NCBI GenBank assembly: GCA_002284615.2
Contig: MU069776.1
Span: 1 to 12,943 of the forward strand
DNA: 12,943 nucleotides
Direction of reading: 5' to 3'
Origin: Dunaliella salina
Taxonomy: Eukaryota; Chlorophyta; Chlorophyceae; Chlamydomonadales; Dunaliellaceae
In this document: piece after piece, positions 1-6,557 of the stretch
Numbering within the stretch: position 1 is the stretch's first letter
How the letters are laid out: each line of letters begins with the position of its first letter
Program-made: the position numbers and the translations under genes
The notes under the pieces: generated by a model
What the model was told of the DNA's origin: nothing
Database searches by the model: none
What the model saw: the letters and a program-made list of their open reading frames with translations, nothing else

Positions 1-66
<66 letters not shown>
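1..66. repeat. (CA)33 dinucleotide microsatellite
   Basis: An uninterrupted CA run fills the left edge and is followed at once by TGTGTGTGT (67-75), so the junction is self-complementary. The array may continue outside the window. Confidence 0.98.
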
Positions 67-69
<3 letters not shown>

Positions 70-184
70 GTGTGTCATTTTGATGCATTGCGAGCAGGAA
101 AGGCGGGGCTGTGAGGTTCAGATAGCAAGGACGGGGGAGGGGGGGACGTCGAGCGCACCTGCTTGCACGTCTTATGTCTGGGAA

Positions 185-195
185 TATTATTATTC
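185..195 (+). promoter_or_regulatory. possible TATA element of the U6 gene
   Basis: TATTATTATTC lies about 20-30 bases upstream of the inferred U6 start at 215. Plant Pol III U6 genes carry a TATA box at about this distance. I do not see a convincing plant upstream sequence element (consensus RTCCCACATCG) at the expected further distance, so promoter function is doubtful. Confidence 0.35.
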
Positions 196-214
196 GGATT
201 CCACTCATAGTATC

Positions 215-314
215 GTTCTTCGGGACATATGTTAAAATTGAAACGATACAGAGAAAATTAGCATGGCCCCTGCGGAAGGATGATAAAACAATCTAGAATG
301 GTCCAAACTTTTTT
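215..314 (+). ncRNA. U6: U6 spliceosomal snRNA, divergent copy or pseudogene
   Basis: U6 snRNA forms the catalytic core of the spliceosome. The sequence starts with a short stem capped by a TTCG loop (GTTC-TTCG-GGAC). It then carries the U6-specific stretch AAACGATACAGAGA with the invariant ACAGAGA box that pairs with the 5' splice site, the catalytic AGC of TTAGCATGG, and most of the internal stem-loop (GGCCCCTGCG...AAGGATGA). The 3' end has the plant-like AATGGTCCAAA and a T6 run (309-314) of Pol III terminator type. From family knowledge, plant U6 has a longer 5' stem and a GACACGCACAAATCGAG block; here that block is shortened by about 3 nt and changed, and GCGCAAG is GCGGAAG. A pseudogene or variant is therefore as likely as a working gene. 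No poly(A) or flanking repeat suggestive of retroposition was seen. Confidence 0.85.
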
Positions 315-548
315 CCCGGGAATGCTTGCCATGGGAGACAGCGACTCGCAAGAGTGTGTACCAAGGCCTCCTGCCACGCACCAAGAGACTACCTCATTCT
401 ATATTTTCAATTCATCCTGTTGGATTTTCTCCAAAAGCGGATTGCAGCAAAGCAGAGGGAAGAACCAGAGCCCAAACATTCCTGCCAAACTGCCACTGCT
501 GACTCAACAGTCCGAAGGCTGCACTTCTTGTGAAATGAGAAACATACT
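315..548. other. no recognisable gene
   Basis: An open frame runs through 280-711 on the plus strand, but it starts inside the U6 sequence, has no recognisable domain and looks fortuitous. Nothing else could be supported here. Confidence 0.5.
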
Positions 549-710
549 TCCATTGACAAAAACATTTCATGAATTAATGCACTCTCGAATGGATGTACTC
601 ATATACTCATTCTTTCCAATGAGGAAAACACTTCATGAATTGATACATTCCTGGAGTTTAGGTTGGTTTGTTGAATGCATTCTTACCTCACTCTGCTTTT
701 CCTCACATTG
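549..710 (+). repeat. degenerate two-copy tandem duplication
   Basis: TTTCATGAAT (565-574) recurs as CTTCATGAAT (631-640), 66 bases later, inside matching flanks (AAAACATTTCATGAATTAAT and AAAACACTTCATGAATTGAT). Similarity resumes after an extra 20 or so bases in the second copy: GAATGGATG from 587 resembles GAATGCATT from 673. It is an old duplication of non-coding DNA. Confidence 0.6.
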
Positions 711-1505
711 AGCCTACACTTATGCATGCTGCAGCATTTAAAGGATTTGCAATCCAATTTTTTTTTAATTCTAAATTTATGGCGGATATCATTTATGATT
801 CCTTTTAGTGTATTCAAGTCTAAAAACTGAGAAAATCGCGGAAACCTCAATGGGCCAGGATTTTAAATAAAAAATGCTTCTTATAATTCTGAAAAAAAAC
901 GGGGAAATTAAAGTGCACGTGCGGCAAACGTTGGGATACGGCCGCAATCGGCCGTGGAGAGCCCCTGAAAACACGGCTTTGGTCGAAACTGAGCCAAAAA
1001 GCATAACTATATACTCATAATTTCATTTGGCTCCGATTTCACGGTTTTCCCGGTTTTTGAGATTTGGTGCCCGCAGAGGAAATTATAACTGGTCGCCATA
1101 ATCTTAAGGGTGCCAATCAACAGGACTTGCACCCGGGATTTTGATGATTTGTTTGAAATCTGTGGAAGTACTTCAGCGACATGGTGGGTGGTTCCTAATC
1201 ACATGACATTACATTAGGAAGACCTCTACTCAGGATGATCTTCTAAGCTTCAGCCAGATAGTTTTGCTGCTGGATGTATAAAAAATTCACAAGTGTAGAG
1301 ACATAACAGTTACAAATTGGGTAAGGCATCATGGCCTTGAAGGAAACTAGAGACCTGGTGTCCTCAGCCTGCTTACCCCCTCTGACCTTCACCACCGTGC
1401 TCCGTACACCAATCAATACTACACCAATCAATACCAGCAAGGCCTGGCATGGGCTGCAGGTAGTAATCTCCTGAACCTCACCGTCTTCTTTCCTCATCTT
1501 CTTTC
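711..1505. other. AT-rich stretch without a recognisable gene; small hairpins
   Basis: No convincing coding sequence on either strand. It contains a perfect 7-bp inverted repeat with a 4-nt loop, ACGGCCG-CAAT-CGGCCGT (938-955), and an 8-bp inverted pair GAGCCAAA (991-998)/TTTGGCTC (1026-1033) that extends imperfectly outward. The minus-strand open frame at 1243-1521 shows no domain. Confidence 0.5.
1405..1434. repeat. perfect 15-bp tandem duplication
   Basis: TACACCAATCAATAC occurs twice head to tail (1405-1419 and 1420-1434) with no mismatch. Confidence 0.95.
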
Positions 1506-1612
1506 CACTAAGGGGATACATGGTGCCTTGGCCCTAGATGTTCTCTTCTTATTAATCGGTGTGGGGAGTTTTTTTCGCTGCCTGTTTTCCTTTTTCTTTC
1601 CTTTTCTTGAGT
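1506..1612 (+). mobile_element. LINE-R 3' tail fragment, plus strand
   Basis: GGTGTGGGGAGTTTTTTTCG, then CTGCCTG and a TTTTCCTTTTTCTTTCC run, match the terminal motif shared by the other LINE-R 3' ends here (GTAGGGAGAGTTTCTCTGCC, then TACGTAG and TTTTTC repeats). The preceding bases (TTGGCCCTAGATGTTCTC) weakly resemble the LINE-R 3' UTR just upstream of that motif, so the fragment may start near 1506. No target-site duplication was found. It is a 5'-truncated relic without coding capacity. Confidence 0.5.
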
Positions 1613-1691
1613 ACGTACAAAATGTTCAAGAATCTCTCTGCGGTCAGAGACACGACTAGCAATTGATGATCAATTTATTCGAGATATAGAG

Positions 1692-1716
1692 GTAGAGAGA
1701 GAGAGAGGGGGGGGGG
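1692..1716. repeat. (AG)n followed by a G10 run
   Basis: A short GA-rich dinucleotide run passes into ten consecutive G (1707-1716). It lies immediately before the plus-strand LINE-R nuclease relic. Confidence 0.85.
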
Positions 1717-1728
1717 AAGGGAGCAATC

Positions 1729-2085
1729 CACCTCATTGAATTACAATTCCCAACAGGCACAAAATCCTGACGCACTGCCCAAGAACAAAAATGTAAAAGT
1801 CCATGCTGGACACAACCAGTGTGCGTCAAGGAAAGGATTCAACAGTCAGAACTGGCACTAACAGTGAGCCCCACCAACGAAGTCTAGCTATGAGCAGCCC
1901 AGTTAATGTGGATGGGCGGGGCGTCAGCCGTCTGTCCAGCTGCACACGTCACTGCCCTGTCCACAGCGCGCACAAAAATATGATGTATTGACCCTACACA
2001 CCAAATCCCTTCAAAGCAAGCACAGCAACAGCAGAGTTTCTTTGCATGTCACACTCGTTGGGGTTGCTTGCACCATCTACACCAG
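1729..2085 (+). pseudogene. LINE-R nuclease-domain relic, plus strand, split by an insertion
   Basis: This is the C-terminal PD-(D/E)XK (restriction-like) endonuclease part of a LINE, which would nick target DNA. 1729-1743 reads HLIEL, matching the HLIEIK core of the better preserved minus-strand copy at 3285-4090. After the insertion at 1781-1949 the relic resumes at 1950 and reads LHTKSLQ, then VSLHVTLVGVACTIYT near 2030-2075. That corresponds to AVTIHPILLGVGGTIYTEHT in the copy at 3285-4090. Stops and shifts break the frame, and the catalytic lysine is not preserved (HLIELQ). The relic ends where the minus-strand LINE-R copy begins at about 2086. The assignment rests on amino-acid similarity between copies within the window. 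Confidence 0.6.
1773..1957 (-). mobile_element. 5'-truncated LINE-R 3' end with 8-bp target-site duplication
   Basis: CACTGCCC flanks the insert on both sides (1773-1780 and 1950-1957). The 169-bp insert, read on the minus strand, contains GGGGCTCACTGTTAGTGCCA and TTTCCTTGACGCACACTGG, then GTGTCCAGCATGGACTTTTA and a T-rich end next to the duplication. The same block occurs in the 3' UTR of the minus copy at 2086-2650 (AGAAAGTGCCAGCATTGACT, TTCCCTTAATGCACTCTGG). Removing the insert plus one repeat joins the two halves of the plus-strand nuclease relic, which supports the call. Confidence 0.7.
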
Positions 2086-2650
2086 AACTGGAAAAAAAAA
2101 GGGAAAAACTGCGCAGGCAGAAAAACTCTTCCTGCATCAAGTAAGGAGAAAGAAAGAAGGTCTATGCTGGAAAGCATCCAGAGTGCATTAAGGGAAAACT
2201 CGACAGTCAATGCTGGCACTTTCTGTGAGCCTCACCAGTACCTAGAGAGAAAGTTTGAAAAGTAATGGCGATATGGTAGGATGTTTGCCATCCGTCCGGT
2301 GTACGTCTGGCCCCCCCTATACCAAGCCCATCCAATTAAGATGAAAAGCCCTTTTGTTATTCCTATTAGGATTTGTTGAGCTGCTGGACTTAATCCTGGT
2401 TACAGTGTGAGAGATGTTGAGCTGCTGCCCGTTCCACAAGGATGAAGGGGTTGGTGTCAGGGCAGGATTTCAATTCAACAACTTGAAGGTGGACGTCTCT
2501 GTCTCGATCAGGGACGTTGGAGGGATCCAGGTGGACAGGTTGACCTGGGATAGAGCGCACAGAGAGAGCATCCAGGCTATAGCGGCGGGCTAAAGAGCCA
2601 GTACCATAAGGGAGTACCCAATGAGGAATGCCTCGTGTTATGTTTTCATC
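2086..2650 (-). mobile_element. LINE-R copy, minus strand: nuclease domain, 3' UTR and polypyrimidine tail
   Basis: Read on the minus strand from about 2650, one frame gives RGIPHWVLPYGTGSLARRYS, then DVHLQVVELKSCPDTNP and AAAQH. VELK with the preceding DVHL fits the E-x-K half of a PD-(D/E)XK LINE endonuclease, as in HLIEIKFCEDT of the copy at 3285-4090. A frameshift follows, then NPNRNNK, then 3' UTR containing CTGGTGAGGCTCACAG and TTCCCTTAATGCACTCTGG. The copy ends with TTGATGCAGGAAGAGTTTTT, CTGCCTGCGCAG and a T-rich run (2086-2100). This appears to be a different subfamily from the copy at 3163-4707 (CPDTNP instead of CEDTRP). Its 5' limit is uncertain (2640-2715), and no target-site duplication was resolved. 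It is coding-dead. Confidence 0.65.
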
Positions 2651-2889
2651 GTGGCCTAAGCATGGTTTCCGACGTAGTTGGCAGAGAAGGAAATATGGAT
2701 GCTGAACCTGAATTCAGGGACCATGTGTGTAAGGCAGAGCTATGTGACAACAAGCTGGTTTTGAGGTGGATCAGAAGTAGGCTCTTGCCTATGCAGAGCA
2801 TTTAGCCAACAATGTTGTCCACCTGTATCAGTTACAACAAGCAGAGTCTGGTGATGTTGGCAAACTTGCTTTCTGCGTGCATTCTATGA
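2651..2889 (+). other. possible 5' extension of LINE-A (weak)
   Basis: One plus-strand frame reads FRDHVCKAELCDNKLVL near 2714-2764, which resembles the end of an endonuclease-to-RT linker of a LINE but is too short and too interrupted for certainty. No catalytic motif is visible. Otherwise nothing was recognised. Confidence 0.3.
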
Positions 2890-3162
2890 TTGGACAAGCT
2901 AAGTGATAGGACAGTTGGCATCACATCCTTGGCGAAGTGTCCTTTTGTGCGTGCAAAGAGCAGAAAGGGCGTTTGAACCCATTATGGTTTGATGAACTCT
3001 GCAGGTTGAAGTGAAACTTGTTTATTGCAGCAGTGAGACGCGGGGAAGCAAAGCATGCATGCCAGGAGGGAGAGTATAAGGTGTAACCGTAAGACAAAGC
3101 GCTGCCACAGAAGGCAGCAGTATGCGCTTTTTCTGGACAGTTGTCTAGGAAGGACCCTCAGG
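2890..3162 (+). pseudogene. LINE-A block 1: linker upstream of the reverse transcriptase
   Basis: The frame reads PLWFDELCRLK-stop-NLFIAAVRRGEAKHAC and ends AFSGQLSRKDPQ at 3162. PWFDE followed by a basic Arg/Lys-rich stretch is typical of the segment between the endonuclease and RT of LINEs. The text breaks at GACCCTCAGG and resumes after the 1.55-kb insertion as DPQVYAMLRKRQ, so SRKDPQ and VYAMLRK form one sentence. At least three stops lie within it. Confidence 0.65.
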
Positions 3163-3284
3163 AAAAGAAAAGGAAAACTACGTAGGCAGAGAAACTCTCC
3201 CTACATCAATTAAGGAAAAGAAGACACATTGGCTCAAAAAAGAGCCGTGTGCCCCCTCCACCACAAGGTGTGAAAAAGAGAATG

Positions 3285-4090
3285 CTAATGTGGATCTGGA
3301 GGGTTACTAGAAGCACCTGGCTGTGGGAAGTATTCTTGTTTTCAATAGGGCGGCGGATGGTGACTAGTTTGTGGGCATATTGGACAGAATGGGCATGAAG
3401 TTGTTGGGCAAGCTTTGTGGCATGCTGGTGATCCAATCCTAGACGTTTGAATTGCTTCAGGGTATGCTCAGTGTAAATAGTTCCACCTACACCCAGGAGA
3501 ATAGGGTGAATTGTAACAGCTTTAGCGTTAATAAGTTTACAAAGGTCTGCATGCTGCTGCTTTGCTGCGTTCAACTGATGCTCTGGCCTTGTGTCTTCAC
3601 AGAACTTGATTTCTATTAGGTGCACATGGCGTTCACATGCACGAAGTTCATGGGGTTGCCTCATGCGACTAGTTCTGATGGTCCTTCGTGAGGAGCTGTG
3701 CAAAGCATGATGGGAATGGGTAGGAGAAACATCGTTAGAAGTATGTTTGGAATTAAAAGGGGTGATCAAAACAGCATCTGGTCGACTGGAGTTAAGTCCT
3801 TTCCTCTCTGGAAGGTTACAACAAGGGAAGAAGTAAGCAGGTAAAGTTCTGTTTGAGGCATGTGTAGGGAGTTGGAGGTTGTGTTGAGCAAGCTTAAAAT
3901 CGCTCCCTGGATCTGTGTAGACCAGGCCTGCCCCTACAGGGCATTTGCTGAGGGCTTTTGTAATCATTCTGCCCGCAATGTTATGGCGTTCAGTTCTCAT
4001 GTTGGAGATGATGTGATTTTGGCAGCCTGAGAGCATGTGTAGTGCGCTGTCCAAATGATGGCAGCCTGGGAGGGGGCAAGGTGGATCAGT
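3285..4090 (-). pseudogene. LINE-R zinc finger plus PD-(D/E)XK endonuclease, C-terminal part
   Basis: The longest intact piece of LINE coding sequence on the minus strand (open from 4054 down). Just upstream, in the same frame, the zinc-finger-like CPLPGCHHLDSALHMLSGC is read (about 4022-4080). About 70 residues further come RPDAVLITPF and then HVHLIEIKFCEDTRP; counted from the Met at 4054, Asp93 and Glu148-Ile-Lys150 have the spacing of a PD-(D/E)XK restriction-like nuclease core, as in R2-type and Dualen-type LINEs. The stretch QLNAAKQQHADLCKLI and LLGVGGTIYTEHTLKQFKRL follows. Near 3320 a one-base shift puts the original ending ASSNPPDPH-stop (to 3285) in another frame. Another shift near 4118 separates it from the RNase H part. 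Endonuclease identity is inferred from motif spacing. Confidence 0.75.
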
Positions 4091-4225
4091 TGACTTCTTG
4101 AAATGTACTGCATGTGTTTGGTTGTAGGGTGCCTGTGCGGTACTGCAGGATGGTACGCTTCATGGGTACAGAGATGTTGGGCATATTTCTGAAGGCATTG
4201 CTGATTTTTTTATCTACTTGCAGTA

Positions 4226-4269
4226 GGGAGAGTTTCTCTGCCTACGTAGTTTTTCTTTTTCTTTTCTTA
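4226..4269 (+). mobile_element. 44-bp LINE-R 3' tail insertion, TSD CAGTA
   Basis: CAGTA occurs at 4221-4225 and 4270-4274 around 44 bp that match only the last bases of LINE-R: GGGAGAGTTTCTCTGCCTAC, then GTAG and TTTTTC repeats. It lies within the minus-strand copy but in the opposite orientation. Removing it with one repeat restores the minus-strand reading NLLLQVDKKISNAF without a shift. Confidence 0.8.
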
Positions 4270-4274
4270 CAGTA

Positions 4275-4707
4275 ATAGGTTTTTAAAGTAAGAGTAGTAA
4301 CCTGTTTTGGCATTGGCATATCCAAGCTTGTGTTTAGAATGCATGTGGGATTTGAGAGCGTCTTGAAGATTGGGGAGATAGGTGAGCTTGTGGGTGGGTG
4401 GTGGACCCGTAGATGTGCCTGCACCATGTACTCTTTCTTCCTTGGCTAACCAGAAAGTATTTGTAAATGGATTTCCACCAGGACCTGCACCAGGGATCTC
4501 GGTGTCTGCCACACAGTTCTGGGCTTGCTTTGCCTGATGCTTTGCAATGGCATCTGCACATTCATTTCCAGCGATGCCAGCATGGGACTTCACTTTGTAA
4601 ATTCGAATTTTGGTATGGAAGTCTCTGATGAGCGTTGAAATCAATTTAAGGACGTCTCCTTGGATATGCCTCAGATGTCTTTCAGGATAGAGAAGCTGTT
4701 TACGTAT
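4275..4707 (-). pseudogene. LINE-R RNase H domain, C-terminal part
   Basis: RNase H in LINEs removes the RNA strand after reverse transcription. The minus-strand frame entering at 4707 reads QLLYPERHLRHIQGDVLK, then IYKVKSHAGIAGNECADAIA, containing the conserved His of SHAGI and Asp of CADAIA near the RNase H C-terminus. It continues through KEERVHGAGTSTGPPP and LGYANAKTGYYSYFKNLLL to 4275. The N-terminal half with the other catalytic acids is missing because the insertion is 5'-truncated at 4707. The open frame continues past 4707 to 4821, but that part is LINE-A read backwards and does not belong to this element. Confidence 0.85.
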
Positions 4708-4717
4708 GACCCTCAGG

Positions 4718-5357
4718 TCTATGCTATGTTGAGGAAGAGGCAAACCACACACACCACTCCAGTTCCTACGAGTGACTGGAACCAGCATCTGCAAAACCAT
4801 TTCCGGGTGCCAAAGTGCCACGACATATTAGGCGCGAATGTATGGCTAGGACTTCAGGAGGTTCTCGCTTGTCAGGGAGAGATATGGCTGTGCCTTAGGT
4901 AGGAACCACGTGCCCCCAGAGGTGCTCCTGAGACAAGGTCCTGATTCTGAGTGAGTTCCTCGACCTGATTGCTTGGAAACTCCTAGCACAGCAGTTTTGA
5001 AAAAAACAATTGGGTCTTACATCGCAAAGTTGAGTGCGGGTGCTTCACCCGGATTAGATGGTATTCCTACACCCTAGGGTTAGGAAGGCCTTCCTAAAAT
5101 GTGCCTGTTTGTCCCTCGAGCGTGGTCAGAGAGTGGATTATTAACGTGCTGGTGCACGCATGTTTAGGGTTTTTCTTTAGTAAAGCTAGCATCCCTAAAG
5201 TGTGGAAGGTGGCAAAATTGATTCCCCTGCATAAAAAGAAGGCTATGTCAAATCCTGGGTATTACAGAATGATCACTGTTAGCGGGGTTCTGTACTGCAT
5301 TTATGCCAGTGTGTTGAAAGGCTTAGTAACAGATTGGTGTGTCCAGAAAAATTAAAG
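4718..5357 (+). pseudogene. LINE-A block 2: start of the reverse transcriptase domain
   Basis: After the TSD the frame gives VYAMLRKRQTTHTTPVP and DWNQHLQNHF, then decays with several stops (about 4900-5020). KLSAGASPGLDGIPT is read at 5027-5071, the usual opening of a LINE RT domain. From about 5128 the frame is open again: VREWIINVLVHACLGFFF, IPKVWKVAKLIPLHKKK, NPGYYRMITVSGVLYCIYAS and VTDWCVQKN at 5352. It stops at the first copy of AGAAAAATTAAAG, where the 727-bp insertion begins. A frameshift at about 5072-5100 separates the two open parts. Confidence 0.8.
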
Positions 5358-6097
5358 TTTCCAAGGTTTACAAGGCTTACAAAAGGATATGAAGCCTTCA
5401 GCCATTCAATCTGGCTCCTCAGCTTATGTAACAAGAAGTCTGCAGTACACTGAAGAAGGACATGATAGGCACTGTCATCACACACAAGTTGACTCCAGAT
5501 AGCAGGTGAAAAAAGAATGACAGCACCAACTGTAAGAGCACATTGGGGAGTTCCAAGAGATAAAAAGTGAGGGCTGTCCAAAGGCAGCATGCAACTGAGA
5601 GTACAGAGGTGCATGGCACAGCACGGGGGTGAACATGCAAATTGAGGTACACCATAAGAATACCTTCCAACTGAAGAAAACTGAAAACTGCATTCAAGCA
5701 AGGACAGCATAGGTTCCAGCCATGAGAGTTCTGGAAGCTTTCCTTAAAAAAACCTTTGTGACGCTCCCATCCTAGCCACTTGTGCACAATCTTAGCCTGC
5801 TTGGCTTGCCAGTGGGCTGGGAGTGTTTGCCAGAAAAACATAGCTTCAACCTCCCATCCCAGCCACTCCTGTACCACCTGCTTGCACACTTTTCCAGCCC
5901 ACTTCAAATCCGTAGGCACACCATAAATCACCCTTAGCATGGCCTATCCCTACCCCTGTGGTATCAAACGAGTTCTCAGTCGCATGCTCTTTGTATGTTT
6001 AAACATACACGCACAACTGGCCAAAAAGTGTACGGTCCTCCTGCAATAATTGCTGGTACTCTTCTGATCCCATCACGCTGGGTTAGAAAAATTAAAG
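5345..6097 (-). mobile_element. unidentified 727-bp retroposon in LINE-A, 13-bp TSD
   Basis: AGAAAAATTAAAG is present at 5345-5357 and 6085-6097, and the LINE-A reading WCVQKN...DTQLGFYPGR resumes directly after it, so 5358-6084 is an insertion. It has no terminal inverted repeats. Read on the minus strand, its last bases contain a short near-repeat, GTAAGCCTTGTAAACCTTGG, of the sort some LINE or SINE 3' ends carry, which suggests minus orientation. A 173-codon minus-strand open frame (5419-5940) begins MLRVIYGVPTDLKWAG and twice contains WLGWE, but I recognise no domain in it. It could be a retroposed transcript fragment, a SINE or a piece of another LINE. Confidence 0.75.
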
Positions 6098-6557
6098 GCC
6101 CCTGACACCCAACTTGGTTTTTATCCTGGTAGGAGCATTCTCATCCATTCTTCATTTTGAGGCGCTTAAAGAACACCGCAAAAAAGCTGAAACTCAGCAA
6201 TCTCCTGGCCAGCATGCTGCCTTCGTTGACTCCTCTTAAGCTTATTACACTGTACCTCGCATGCAACTTTGGGACCATCTGCAACGCATTGCCATGTCTG
6301 CACTACCTCTACAGGCAATGAAGGAAACCAGAATGATGAATATATTTTGATGGATGGGATAAAAGGGCACGTGTGCACCCTGCAATGGAGTTAAGCAAAA
6401 TCGTCCTCTGCCCCCTCTCTTGTTTTCTCTGTACATCAATGACATGGGCAGAGATATAAGTGAAGGTATAAGAGGTGCCCTGACAGGGGATGGAGTGAAA
6501 GGCGTTTTATACATGCTTTACGCAGATGATTTGAGTTTGACTGCCGACAATTTAGGT
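6098..6557 (+). pseudogene. LINE-A block 3: reverse transcriptase palm with YADD
   Basis: The frame resumes as DTQLGFYPGRS (about 6104-6136), shifts, then reads HAAFVDSS-stop-AYYTVPRMQLWDHLQRIAM, a decayed form of the FxDxxxAYDxV RT motif in which the aspartate of AYD is now Tyr (AYYTV). Further on come NGVKQNRPLPPLLFSLYIND and the catalytic YADDLSL (6519-6539). The core aspartate pair of YADD is intact, but stops at about 6237, 6348 and 6357 prevent expression. The block ends at DNLG (6557), where the 294-bp insertion starts. Confidence 0.85.

Larger units (their letters stand above)
3153..4717 (-). mobile_element. 5'-truncated LINE-R copy inserted in LINE-A, 10-bp TSD
   Basis: GACCCTCAGG is present at 3153-3162 and 4708-4717, exactly flanking the 1545-bp insert 3163-4707. 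On the minus strand the insert runs from mid RNase H (4707) through a zinc finger and a PD-(D/E)XK nuclease to the stop at 3285-3287. A 3' UTR follows, ending in TTGATGTAGGGAGAGTTTCT, CTGCCTACGTAG and TTTTCC/TTTTC repeats at 3163. Removing the insert with one repeat joins the LINE-A words ...SRKDPQ and VYAMLRK.... This fits target-primed reverse transcription with 5' truncation. A further 44-bp LINE-R tail is nested in it at 4226-4269. Confidence 0.9.

Noticed and set aside
280..711. 143-codon plus-strand open frame
   Set aside because: It starts inside the U6 sequence, includes a degenerate tandem duplication and shows no domain.
3163..4269. A DNA transposon with terminal inverted repeats (the LINE-R tail motif at 3163-3210 and inverted at 4226-4269)
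   Set aside because: Each motif copy is explained separately: one is the 3' end of the inserted LINE-R (TSD at 3153/4708), the other a 44-bp tail insertion with its own TSD CAGTA.
4708..4821. The first part of the minus-strand open frame at 4267-4821 as RNase H coding sequence
   Set aside because: The TSD shows that the LINE-R insertion ends at 4707; beyond it the minus strand is LINE-A read backwards.
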